DNA of 16,150 nt from Bacillota bacterium (GTDB lineage Bacteria; Bacillota; Clostridia; Peptostreptococcales; Anaerovoracaceae), in the NCBI GenBank assembly GCA_016287035.1, contig JAEEVI010000175.1, positions 1 to 16,150 on the forward strand, read 5' to 3'. Shown piece after piece: positions 6,861 to 14,221 of the stretch; positions within the stretch are counted from its first letter, which is position 1; every line of letters begins with the position of its first letter. Below the pieces are notes generated by a model. The model had not been told where the DNA came from and did no database searches. It worked only from the letters and a program-made list of their open reading frames with translations. The position numbers and the translations under genes were made by a program.

Positions 6861-8135
6861 ATGTCAAACTGCGCGATCGTAGGAATAAACTGGGGCGACG
6901 AGGGCAAGGGGCGCATGGTCGACCTGCTCACCGGCGATTACGACATCGTCGTAAGGAACCAGGGCGGCGGGAACGCCGGCCACACCGTCATAAACGAATA
7001 CGGAAAGTTCGGGCTGCACCTGCTGCCGTCGGGCATTTTCAGAAAGGGCGTCGTCAACATACTCGGCAACGGCGTCGCGCTGGACCTCGAAAATCTCTGG
7101 AAGGAGATGGAGGAGGTAAGGTCGAAGGGCGTAGAGATAACCCCGGAGAACCTGATGCTGAGCGACAGGGCGTCGCTGCTGCTGCCCTGGCACAGGGAGC
7201 TCGACAGCCTCGAGGAGGCGCGCCTTGCGGACAAGAAGTACGGTTCGACGAAGCAGGGCATAGCGCCTTTCTATTCCGACAAGTACCAGAAGAAGACCGT
7301 GATGGCCGGGGAGCTCATGTATCCCGATCGCCTGCGCGGGCGCCTGGCGGACCTTCTCGAGTGGAAGAACCTCACGCTCTCGGGCGTATACGGCGCGCCA
7401 AAGGTGACGATGGACGAGCTGATGGCCTGGGTCGACGAATACGGCGAAAAGCTCAAGCCGTTCATAAAGGATACCGGAAGATGGCTCAGGAACGCCGCGG
7501 CGCAGGGAAAGAGCATACTCTTCGAGGCCCAGCTCGGAGCGCTGCGCGATATCGATTACGGCATCTATCCGTACGTCACGTCCTCAAACACCATAGCGGC
7601 GTACGCCCCCGTCGGAAGCGGGCTTCCGTCGGCGAGGCCCGAAAAGGTCGTAGGCGTCGTCAAGGCGTATTCGACGTGCGTCGGAGAGGGACCGTTCGTC
7701 TGCGAGTGGTTCGGCGAGGCGGCCGAAAAGCTCAGGAGCGCGGGCGGCGAGTACGGCGTAAAGACGGGCCGCCCCAGAAGAGTCGGTCCTATAGACATAG
7801 TCGCGACGCGCTACGGCGTCGAGACCCAGGCCGCGACGGATCTCGCGCTCACAAAGCTCGACATACTCAGTTATATGGACAGGATCCCCGTCTGCACGAA
7901 ATATATCGTAGACGGCCGCGAGACGGACGAATTCCCGTTCCCCGCGCTTTTGGACGGTGCGAAGCCCGTCATAGAGTATCTCCCCGGCTGGAAGAGCGAC
8001 ATCTCCGGCTGCCGGAGCTGGGACGAGCTCCCGAAGGAGGCCCGCGACTACGTGCTCTACGTGGAAAAGGCGGTCGGATGCCATATAACATACGTGTCGG
8101 TAGGTCCCGAGCGCGAGGCGTATATAATGCGCTGA
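6861..8135 (+). CDS. purA: Adenylosuccinate synthase
   Basis: A 424-residue enzyme that makes adenylosuccinate from IMP, aspartate and GTP, the first committed step from IMP to AMP. The N-terminal nucleotide loop WGDEGKGRMVD carries the catalytic Asp. The NAGHT histidine follows, then YPYVTSSNT, TGRPRRVGPID and LTKLDIL, all family landmarks. Several usually conserved spots differ: GGGNAGHT in place of the common GGHNAGHT, and EAQLGALRDIDYG in place of EGAQG-LLDIDHG. It therefore seems to belong to a divergent subfamily, though the key residues I can judge are kept. The ATG at 6861 has GGGAGG at 6847-6852. It is monocistronic, with its own promoter and a large hairpin downstream. Confidence 0.94.
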   Translation: MSNCAIVGINWGDEGKGRMVDLLTGDYDIVVRNQGGGNAGHTVINEYGKFGLHLLPSGIFRKGVVNILGNGVALDLENLWKEMEEVRSKGVEITPENLMLSDRASLLLPWHRELDSLEEARLADKKYGSTKQGIAPFYSDKYQKKTVMAGELMYPDRLRGRLADLLEWKNLTLSGVYGAPKVTMDELMAWVDEYGEKLKPFIKDTGRWLRNAAAQGKSILFEAQLGALRDIDYGIYPYVTSSNTIAAYAPVGSGLPSARPEKVVGVVKAYSTCVGEGPFVCEWFGEAAEKLRSAGGEYGVKTGRPRRVGPIDIVATRYGVETQAATDLALTKLDILSYMDRIPVCTKYIVDGRETDEFPFPALLDGAKPVIEYLPGWKSDISGCRSWDELPKEARDYVLYVEKAVGCHITYVSVGPEREAYIMR

Positions 8136-8164
8136 GTGCCGCCGATAAACACGGAACGTTCCCG

Positions 8165-8193
8165 ATGGAGCCGCGCTTCGTGCGCGGCTCCAT
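8165..8193 (+). terminator. Strong hairpin after purA
   Basis: A perfect 12-bp stem ATGGAGCCGCGC/GCGCGGCTCCAT (8165-8176 with 8182-8193) with loop TTCGT, beginning 30 bases after the purA stop. No T-tract follows on either strand, so it is not a textbook intrinsic terminator. It may protect the purA 3' end or act with another factor. The palindrome GGAACGTTCC (8153-8162) lies just before it. Confidence 0.5.
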
Positions 8194-8210
8194 ACTTGTA
8201 GTGGTTTATG

Positions 8211-8239
8211 TTGCACAGACGCCCAATATAGGGTATAAT
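8211..8239 (+). promoter_or_regulatory. Promoter of the nagB-acetyltransferase-glmM operon
   Basis: TTGCAC (8211-8216), a 17-base spacer, then a perfect TATAAT (8234-8239). The transcript would start near 8246 with a leader of about 300 bases. Ahead of the ribozyme the leader can form two hairpins: GGTGTGC/GCGCACC at 8247-8268, and CCTCC/GGAGG within about 8284-8299. Confidence 0.7.
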
Positions 8240-8312
8240 CTACGAAGGTGTGCGGCCGGCTGCGCACCGGAATAAAACAGTTTCCTCCCGCCCGGAGGAG
8301 GGGGATGCTGTT

Positions 8313-8450
8313 AGCGCCAGGACCGTAACAGGTTGACGAGGAATGACAGTTGTCGAAAGACTCGGCGGATGCTGTCACGGCCGGAGCGGGTCGTAAGGAA
8401 GAGAGCAAAAAGCAGAATCAAAACTGTAACAGAGGCTCTTCCGCCGCTCG
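8313..8450 (+). ncRNA. glmS self-cleaving ribozyme
   Basis: This leader segment matches the conserved core of glmS ribozymes in order. AGCGCC (8313-8318) holds the expected cleavage site between A8313 and G8314. A short P1 ACC/GGT (8322-8324 with 8331-8333) leads into GTTGACGAGG. P2 is GACAG/CTGTC (8344-8348 with 8371-8375), enclosing TCGAAAGACTCGGCGG. P3 is GAGCGG/CCGCTC (8383-8388 with 8444-8449). CGTAAGGAAG then opens P4, whose GGAAG pairs with CTTCC (8438-8442). Ribozymes of this class use glucosamine-6-phosphate as coenzyme, cleave themselves, and mark the downstream mRNA for decay. Normally the downstream gene is glmS; here it is nagB. The 97 bases between its end and the nagB start hold a further hairpin ATGGGC/GCCCAT near 8464-8480. 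Confidence 0.93.
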
Positions 8451-8546
8451 CAGACTGCATATGGATGGGCTCCGCGCCCATGCCGGAGACGGCCTTTTAC
8501 GCTGCCGTTCCCGCGCGCGTCCGCAAGGTAAAAGGAGATCACTCAC

Positions 8547-9335
8547 ATGAGAGTAGTCATTCAGGACGATTACGAAAAAATGAGCAAGTGGGCCGCCGAT
8601 TACATCGCGGCTAAGATAAACGCCCACAAGGAGGACAGACCCTTCGTGCTCGGGCTTCCGACAGGCTCCTCGCCGATAGGCGTATATAAGGAGCTCATAA
8701 AGAAGAACAAGGCGGGCGAGCTCTCGTTCAAAAACGTCGTCACGTTCAACATGGACGAATACCTCGGCCTTCCGCGCGAGCACGACCAGAGCTACTGGTA
8801 CTTCATGCACGACAACTTCTTCGATCATATAGAGATACCCGCGGAGAACATCAACATCCTCAACGGCATGACGGACGACCCCGAGGGCGAGTGCGCCCGC
8901 TACGAGGAGAAGATCGCCTCCTACGGCGGCATAGACCTCTTCATGGGCGGCATCGGCGTCGACGGCCATCTCGCGTTCAACGAGCCGTACACCTCGCTCA
9001 CGTCCCGCACCGGTCTGCGCGACCTCACCACCGACACCAGGATCGTCAACAGCCGCTTCTTCGGCGGAGATCCCGAAAAGGTCCCCGCGCAGGCTCTTTC
9101 CGTAGGCATCGGGACTGTCACGGACGCAAAAGAGGTCCTCGTTCTCATAAGCGGCCACAACAAGGCCAGGGCGCTCGCGGCCACGGTCGAGGGCAGCGTC
9201 AGCCAGAAGTGGACCTGCAGCGCGCTGCAGATGCACAACGGCGCGATAATCGCCTGCGACGAGGCGGCGTGCGGAGAACTGACGGTCGATACGTACAAAT
9301 ACTTCCTCGACATCGAAAAGAAGGAGAGGCTGTAG
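8547..9335 (+). CDS. nagB: Glucosamine-6-phosphate deaminase (probably used as an aminating synthase)
   Basis: A 262-residue NagB-family enzyme that interconverts glucosamine-6-phosphate with fructose-6-phosphate and ammonia. The phosphate loop LGLPTGSSP, the NMDEY motif with catalytic Asp70, and GIGVDGHLAFNEP with Asp139, His141 and Glu146 are all intact, as are the usual SVGIGTVTDAKEVLVLISG and the overall length. NagB is normally catabolic and found with nagA. Here no nagA is present: the gene lies behind a glmS ribozyme and directly before an acetyltransferase gene and glmM, with its TAG abutting the next ATG. I infer that it supplies GlcN6P for cell-wall precursors using ammonia, with GlcN6P feedback through the ribozyme. 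The AAAGGAG before the ATG fixes the start. The family assignment is secure; the direction of reaction is inferred. Confidence 0.93.
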   Translation: MRVVIQDDYEKMSKWAADYIAAKINAHKEDRPFVLGLPTGSSPIGVYKELIKKNKAGELSFKNVVTFNMDEYLGLPREHDQSYWYFMHDNFFDHIEIPAENINILNGMTDDPEGECARYEEKIASYGGIDLFMGGIGVDGHLAFNEPYTSLTSRTGLRDLTTDTRIVNSRFFGGDPEKVPAQALSVGIGTVTDAKEVLVLISGHNKARALAATVEGSVSQKWTCSALQMHNGAIIACDEAACGELTVDTYKYFLDIEKKERL

Positions 9336-9998
9336 ATGTATACGATAAAGGATCTCTTCGATCTCGAGCATACGCTGGCAGCGGACTATCTTTCGCAGTT
9401 CACGTATCCGTGGGAGGCTCTCAAGGGCATAAAGGACTTCATACTCGCGCTCGGCCCGACGCTCGGCGAAGACTACGAGCAGCGCGCGGAGAACGTCTGG
9501 GTGCATAAGACGGCGAAGATCTTCCCGACGGCATACCTCGGAGCCCCCTGCATCATAGGGCCGGGGACGGAGGTAAGGCACTGCGCGTTCATAAGAGGCT
9601 CGGCGCTCGTCGGCGCGGACTGCGTCGTCGGAAACAGCGTGGAGCTCAAGAACGTCATACTCTTCGATCACGTCCAGACGCCGCACTACAACTACGTGGG
9701 CGACAGCATACTCGGCTATTACAGCCACATGGGCGCGGGGAGCCTCACGTCGAACGTCAAGTCCGACAAGAAGCTCGTCGTCGTCCACAACGGCGCCGAA
9801 GACATCGAGACCGGGCTCAAGAAGTTCGGCGCGATGCTCGGGGACTACGTCGAGGTGGGCTGCAACAGCGTGTGCAACCCCGGAACGGTCATAGGGCGTC
9901 ACAGCAACATATATCCCACGTCGTGCGTCCGCGGAGTCGTCCCGGAAAACAGCATTTTCAAGAACAACGGAGTCATCGTGGAAAAGAAGGAAGGTTAA
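9336..9998 (+). CDS. Left-handed beta-helix acyltransferase, GlmU C-terminal-like (candidate GlcN-1-P acetyltransferase)
   Basis: A 220-residue protein built mainly of hexapeptide repeats (such as IGPGTE, VGADCV, VGNSVE and VGCNSV), which form a left-handed beta helix. The HYNYVGDSILG segment near residues 116-126 resembles the HLSYVGDA region of the GlmU acetyltransferase domain, and the preceding SVELKNVILFDH also fits it. The uridylyltransferase domain that makes up the first half of GlmU is absent; in its place is a short helical N-terminus of about 50 residues. The ATG follows the nagB TAG with no gap, and its TAA is followed at once by the glmM ATG. Position between nagB and glmM suggests that it acetylates GlcN-1-P made by GlmM. 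Other sugar-nucleotide acyltransferase roles are possible. No uridylyltransferase is visible in the window. Confidence 0.82.
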   Translation: MYTIKDLFDLEHTLAADYLSQFTYPWEALKGIKDFILALGPTLGEDYEQRAENVWVHKTAKIFPTAYLGAPCIIGPGTEVRHCAFIRGSALVGADCVVGNSVELKNVILFDHVQTPHYNYVGDSILGYYSHMGAGSLTSNVKSDKKLVVVHNGAEDIETGLKKFGAMLGDYVEVGCNSVCNPGTVIGRHSNIYPTSCVRGVVPENSIFKNNGVIVEKKEG

Positions 9999-11345
9999 AT
10001 GGGCAAATACTTCGGAACTGACGGCTTCCGCGGAGAAGCCAACAAGGATCTAAATTTCGAGCACGCTATAAAGATCGGACGCTTCCTCGGCTGGTACTAC
10101 GGCGCCAGGCTCGGGAAGAAGGCCAAGATCGTCATTGGCAAGGATACGCGCCGTTCGAGCTACATGTTCGAATACGCGCTCTGCACCGGCCTTATGGCCT
10201 CCGGCGCGGACGCCTACATAATGCACGTCACGACGACGCCTTCCGTCGCGTACATCGCGCGCGTCGACGATTTCGACTGCGGGATAATGATCTCCGCGTC
10301 GCACAACCCGTACTACGACAACGGCATAAAGCTGCTCAACGGCGACGGCGAAAAGATGGACGAGGAGACGATCCTCAAGGTCGAGGACTACATCGACGGA
10401 AAGCTCGAGGTCCCCGTGGCCGAGAGGGCCGATATCGGAAGGACGATCGACTACGTCGCCGGAAGGAACCGCTACATCGGCCACCTCATCTCGATGTCCA
10501 AGTACAGCTTCAAGGACGTCAAGGTCGGCCTGGACGTCGCCAACGGCTCCGCGTGGCAGATCGCCAAGGGCGTGTACGACGCGCTGGGCGCGAAGACGTA
10601 CGTCATGAGCGACGCTCCGGACGGCTACAACATCAACACCGACTGCGGCTCGACGCACATCGAGCATCTGCAGAAGTTCGTCGTCGATAACGGTCTGGAC
10701 ATAGGCTTCGCGTTCGACGGCGACGCCGACAGGTGCCTGTGCGTGGACGAGAAGGGCAACGTAGTCACGGGCGACCACACGCTCTACATCTACGGCCTGT
10801 ACATGAAGGAGCGCGGAAAGCTGCTCAACAACAAGGTCGTTACGACGGTCATGAGCAACTTCGGCCTCTACAAGGCGCTCGACAAGGTCGGCATAGAATA
10901 CGAAAAGACGAAGGTCGGCGACAAGTACGTCTACGAGAACATGGTCCAGACCGGCAACCGCATAGGCGGCGAGCAGTCCGGCCACACGATCTTCCTCAAG
11001 TACGAGACGACCGGCGACGGCATACTCACGAGCCTCAAGCTCATGGAGGTCATGCTCGCCAAGGAGAAGCCGATGAGCGAGCTCGCGGCCCCCGTCGTGT
11101 TCTACCCGCAGGTGCTCAAGAACGTAAGGGTAAAGTCCAAGCCCGACGCTCAGAACGACCCCGACGTGCAGAAGGCGGTCGCCGACGTCGCCGAAGCTCT
11201 CGGCGACACCGGGCGCATCCTCGTCAGGGAGTCCGGGACGGAGCCCGTCATCAGGGTCATGGTCGAGGCGGGCACTAAAGAGATCTGCGAAAAATACGTG
11301 GATTCCGTCATCGACGTCATAACCGCGAAGGGCCATCTGGCTTGA
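9999..11345 (+). CDS. glmM: Phosphoglucosamine mutase
   Basis: A 448-residue alpha-D-phosphohexomutase that converts glucosamine-6-phosphate to glucosamine-1-phosphate. All four family loops are visible: MISASHNP with the phosphoserine Ser101, the magnesium loop DGDADR (240-245), the sugar-binding GGEQSGH (323-329), and the phosphate-binding RESGTEP (410-416). The N-terminal FGTDGFRG and the GEQSGH form point to GlmM rather than a phosphoglucomutase. The ATG directly abuts the TAA of the acetyltransferase gene, with GAAGGAAGG just before. In many Firmicutes glmM lies next to the cyclic-di-AMP synthase genes; that arrangement is absent here. A strong terminator follows and closes the operon. 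Confidence 0.94.
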   Translation: MGKYFGTDGFRGEANKDLNFEHAIKIGRFLGWYYGARLGKKAKIVIGKDTRRSSYMFEYALCTGLMASGADAYIMHVTTTPSVAYIARVDDFDCGIMISASHNPYYDNGIKLLNGDGEKMDEETILKVEDYIDGKLEVPVAERADIGRTIDYVAGRNRYIGHLISMSKYSFKDVKVGLDVANGSAWQIAKGVYDALGAKTYVMSDAPDGYNINTDCGSTHIEHLQKFVVDNGLDIGFAFDGDADRCLCVDEKGNVVTGDHTLYIYGLYMKERGKLLNNKVVTTVMSNFGLYKALDKVGIEYEKTKVGDKYVYENMVQTGNRIGGEQSGHTIFLKYETTGDGILTSLKLMEVMLAKEKPMSELAAPVVFYPQVLKNVRVKSKPDAQNDPDVQKAVADVAEALGDTGRILVRESGTEPVIRVMVEAGTKEICEKYVDSVIDVITAKGHLA

Positions 11346-11362
11346 AAACAGCGCATCTTCAG

Positions 11363-11398
11363 CATCCCCGCCGGCGCGCTCCGGCGGGGGTGTTTTTT
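11363..11398 (+). terminator. Intrinsic terminator of the nagB-glmM operon
   Basis: CATCCCCGCCGG (11363-11374) pairs with CCGGCGGGGGTG (11381-11392), twelve pairs with one wobble and a six-base loop. Six T follow (11393-11398). It starts 18 bases after the glmM stop. Confidence 0.95.
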
Positions 11399-11441
11399 CG
11401 CTCCGGCGCAGCTCCGCTTTTAAAAGCTGTTTTTCGCGGGC

Positions 11442-11471
11442 TTGTCAAACGGAATATATTCGGTATATAAT
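11442..11471 (+). promoter_or_regulatory. Promoter of the HD-GYP / PilZ / membrane protein operon
   Basis: TTGTCA (11442-11447), an 18-base spacer, and a perfect TATAAT (11466-11471). The start site would be near 11478, giving a leader of only about 14 bases that carries TAGGAG (11479-11484) before the ATG at 11492. Confidence 0.8.
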
Positions 11472-11491
11472 ACGCCGATAGGAGTATCGAA

Positions 11492-13522
11492 ATGGCGCTT
11501 TTCGGATTTAAAAAGAAAGAAAAACAGGAAAACGAGGAGGCCCAGAGTCTCGGAAAGCTCGGAGAACAGCAGGAAGACGCCGATAAGGAGCCGGAGGAAC
11601 AGAAGCCTGTGGTAGTCCCGCCGGCGCGGTTCTCGCAGAGAGCCGCCGGCATATTCGGCAGGATGTACAGGATGATCCTGTCCGTCAGCCTCGCGAACAA
11701 CGTCTGCCAGATAGAGTCGGGCGAGCAGAACATGTTCGGAAAGAACGTTCCGGCGCGCATGTACTTCACCGACTGGTGCGGCATGCTTTCCGACAACATG
11801 GCTCCGGCGGACAAGGAGAGATTCGCCGAGGAGTTCTCCGCGGAGGCCCTCTGCAAGGCGCTTTCTTCGGAGGAAGGCGGGTTCGAGGGCGTATACGCCG
11901 TTGGATCGCCGGAGGAGCTGGCGAACATCGATCAGGAGCTCCACTACTGGGAGCTGCGCGCCGATAAGATCCCCGACGCCGCTTCCGTGCAGACCCGCTG
12001 CATAATCTACATCCGCGAGCTCGGCGCGAGACCTCAGAAATATACCCACGCGGTCCTCAGCGATGAGGACAAGGAAAGGGAGATCGAGTGGAACAGCGTA
12101 AGGATCGCCTGCCTGGCGGGCGGAACGGCTCCGCTCTTCTTCGAGTACGATTCCCGGGAAGACATAATGTACATCCACATCGGAGGCTCCGACGCCATCC
12201 CGACGGAGATCATGCATTACATGCCGAACCTGGAGAACCGCAGCGACTGGACGATCTTCCACTCGGACGTCGCGCTCCTGCGCTCGGCGCTTCTTTCGGC
12301 GTGCGCCGGAGAGAGCAAGACGATCGACATCCGCTACAGAGCGGAGGCCGGCAAGGGAAAGAAGTTCCACATACACCGCGTCGTCGTGGCTCCTGCGGAC
12401 GAGACGCGCCCCGTAAGATGGGTCGTCGGAATAATGACGGACATCGACGAGATGATGCGCAGCATCAACAGCAAGCAGGAGATAACGGGACAGATCTCCA
12501 TGCTGATCGAGGCCACCTACGACGAGATGTCCGAGATAGACGTCGAAAAGGATCTCAGGTACATGATATACAGATCCGAGGATTCCTTCGTAAGGAGCGA
12601 GAACCCTGTATCCCTGAGCGCCTACATAAACTCGATAATAGCGAACGGCGTCGTTTCGCGCGAATACGTGCGCATGTACACGGACATAATATCCAAGGGC
12701 TTCCTCGAGCGTAAGACGCTCGCCGGAAACTACGATATGGACGTCATGCTCAAACGGCCCGGCGACAAGGACTACAAGTGGTATTCCGTCACGATAAGCA
12801 AGATCGCCGGAAGCCGCTACATGGTCTTCACCAGAGATATCTCCGAGATCCAGGAGGCCCGCCGCAAGGAGGCCGAGGCGGAGGAGTCGACGAAGTACGC
12901 CGAGTACAACCGCCAGATGCTCGATACGATCGCGAACCTCGTAGAGTTCCGAAATCTGGAATCCGGACCGCACATAAGCCGCGTCCGCAAGATAACGAGG
13001 ATAATGCTGGAGCGCGTCGCGGAGCTGTGCCCCGAATACGAGCTCACGTTAAAGGATATAGACCTTTACAGCGAAGCGGCCGTAATGCACGATATAGGAA
13101 AGATCGTAGTTCCAGACCACATACTCAACAAGGAAGGGAAGCTCACGGAAGAGGAATGGACCGTAATGAAGCGCCATACCACTGACGGAGCCAGGATCCT
13201 TGAGAGGCTGTCGCTGCCCGGACAGGAGCTGCTGCTGCAGTACTGCAAGGACGTCGCGCTGCACCATCACGAGAGGTTCGACGGCGCCGGGTATCCCGAG
13301 GGGCTCGAGGGCGAGAACATAGCGATCGGCGTCCAGGTCATCGGCCTGGCGGACTCGTACGACGCTCTCGTCAGCGAGCGCTGCTACAAGGAGGGCCTGG
13401 ACTACAAGGAAGCGATCAGGATGATCCTCAACGGCGAGTGCGGCGCTTTCAACCCCAAGCTTCTGGAATGCTTCAAGGCGAGCATCCGGAAGATGGAGAC
13501 TATCTATGGACACGAAGTTTGA
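11492..13522 (+). CDS. HD-GYP domain protein, predicted c-di-GMP phosphodiesterase with N-terminal PAS-like sensor region
   Basis: A 676-residue cytosolic protein with no membrane helix visible. Residues 1-45 are a highly charged lysine/glutamate-rich linker. Residues about 50-455 look like successive PAS-like modules. The last of these is the clearest (DYKWYSVTISKIAG...MVFTRDISE), and it runs into a short coiled-coil of Glu/Ala/Lys. From about 469 to the end is an HD-GYP domain: GPHISRVRKIT, then HDIGK (His533, Asp534), MKRHTTDGARIL, and HHHERFDGAGYP (591-602), so the metal ligands and GYP motif are intact. Intact HD-GYP domains hydrolyse cyclic-di-GMP to GMP or pGpG; some act on related dinucleotides. 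The gene is followed after 15 bases by a PilZ gene, which supports c-di-GMP as the ligand. Which signal the N-terminal region senses cannot be told. Confidence 0.92.
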   Translation: MALFGFKKKEKQENEEAQSLGKLGEQQEDADKEPEEQKPVVVPPARFSQRAAGIFGRMYRMILSVSLANNVCQIESGEQNMFGKNVPARMYFTDWCGMLSDNMAPADKERFAEEFSAEALCKALSSEEGGFEGVYAVGSPEELANIDQELHYWELRADKIPDAASVQTRCIIYIRELGARPQKYTHAVLSDEDKEREIEWNSVRIACLAGGTAPLFFEYDSREDIMYIHIGGSDAIPTEIMHYMPNLENRSDWTIFHSDVALLRSALLSACAGESKTIDIRYRAEAGKGKKFHIHRVVVAPADETRPVRWVVGIMTDIDEMMRSINSKQEITGQISMLIEATYDEMSEIDVEKDLRYMIYRSEDSFVRSENPVSLSAYINSIIANGVVSREYVRMYTDIISKGFLERKTLAGNYDMDVMLKRPGDKDYKWYSVTISKIAGSRYMVFTRDISEIQEARRKEAEAEESTKYAEYNRQMLDTIANLVEFRNLESGPHISRVRKITRIMLERVAELCPEYELTLKDIDLYSEAAVMHDIGKIVVPDHILNKEGKLTEEEWTVMKRHTTDGARILERLSLPGQELLLQYCKDVALHHHERFDGAGYPEGLEGENIAIGVQVIGLADSYDALVSERCYKEGLDYKEAIRMILNGECGAFNPKLLECFKASIRKMETIYGHEV

Positions 13523-13537
13523 TCAAGGAGACGACTT

Positions 13538-14218
13538 ATGGCAGAACTGAACATACCGGCAGGAACGAGACTTAACATTTGCTTCGCTCCGGCGGTAGGA
13601 GAAACTCCGGAATTCGACATGTCGGCAAGTTTCTTCAAGACGATAGACGAGTCGTTCTTCCTTTTATCGGTACCTCTCAAGGGCGGACATCCCGTAAAGG
13701 TCGACGAGTCCCAGAAGCTGCTCCTGCGCTATAATCTGGGATCGGAGACGATGGTCATCGCCGCGTACTGCGACGACGTGGTAAAGCAGGGCATAAGGAA
13801 CTACTGGAAACTGCGCAGGGTATCGGAGCAGCGCCAGTTCTTCCAGAGAAGCGACGAACGTTACAAGGTCACGTTCCACGTGTCGTACATGCAGCCTACG
13901 TGGGCTCCGCGCGAGGACGGCACGATCGAGAAGGAGGACGCGATGACGCTGGACATCTCCGCCGGCGGCGCGGCTCTATTCCTCAACAGCAGGTTCGACG
14001 TCGGAGAGGTCTGCCAGGTGACGCTTCCGCGCATCGGGACGGATCCCGAGGGCGAGGAGATCGAAAACGTGGTATCGGCCATATGCTGGTACAGGGACGC
14101 TCCGCAGGGAAGCCCCTACAGGTTCATCTGCGGCATACAGTTCAGATTCGCGAACGACCCGGAGCGCGACACGGTGCGCGCCTACGTCGGGAACATAAAA
14201 AAGGTCTATAAACTTTAG
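13538..14218 (+). CDS. PilZ domain protein (YcgR-like), predicted c-di-GMP effector
   Basis: A 226-residue cytosolic protein. Residues about 1-95 resemble the N-terminal YcgR/PilZN-type domain, with its FF--S--P-KGG-P and L-LRY segments. Residues about 100-220 are a PilZ domain with both c-di-GMP binding motifs intact: RSDER (Arg104 and Arg108, RxxxR) and DISAGG (Asp139, Ser141, Gly144, the DxSxxG motif). On that basis it should bind c-di-GMP. YcgR-type proteins act on flagellar motors or on secretion and polysaccharide machinery; no such partner gene lies here. The ATG at 13538 has AAGGAG just upstream. It sits between the HD-GYP gene and a membrane protein gene that begins 3 bases after its stop. 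Confidence 0.9.
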   Translation: MAELNIPAGTRLNICFAPAVGETPEFDMSASFFKTIDESFFLLSVPLKGGHPVKVDESQKLLLRYNLGSETMVIAAYCDDVVKQGIRNYWKLRRVSEQRQFFQRSDERYKVTFHVSYMQPTWAPREDGTIEKEDAMTLDISAGGAALFLNSRFDVGEVCQVTLPRIGTDPEGEEIENVVSAICWYRDAPQGSPYRFICGIQFRFANDPERDTVRAYVGNIKKVYKL

Positions 14219-14221
14219 AAA

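Noticed and set aside
8333..8614. Frames of 93 and 66 codons in the nagB leader
   Set aside because: They lie across the glmS ribozyme, lack start signals, and the first runs into nagB out of frame.
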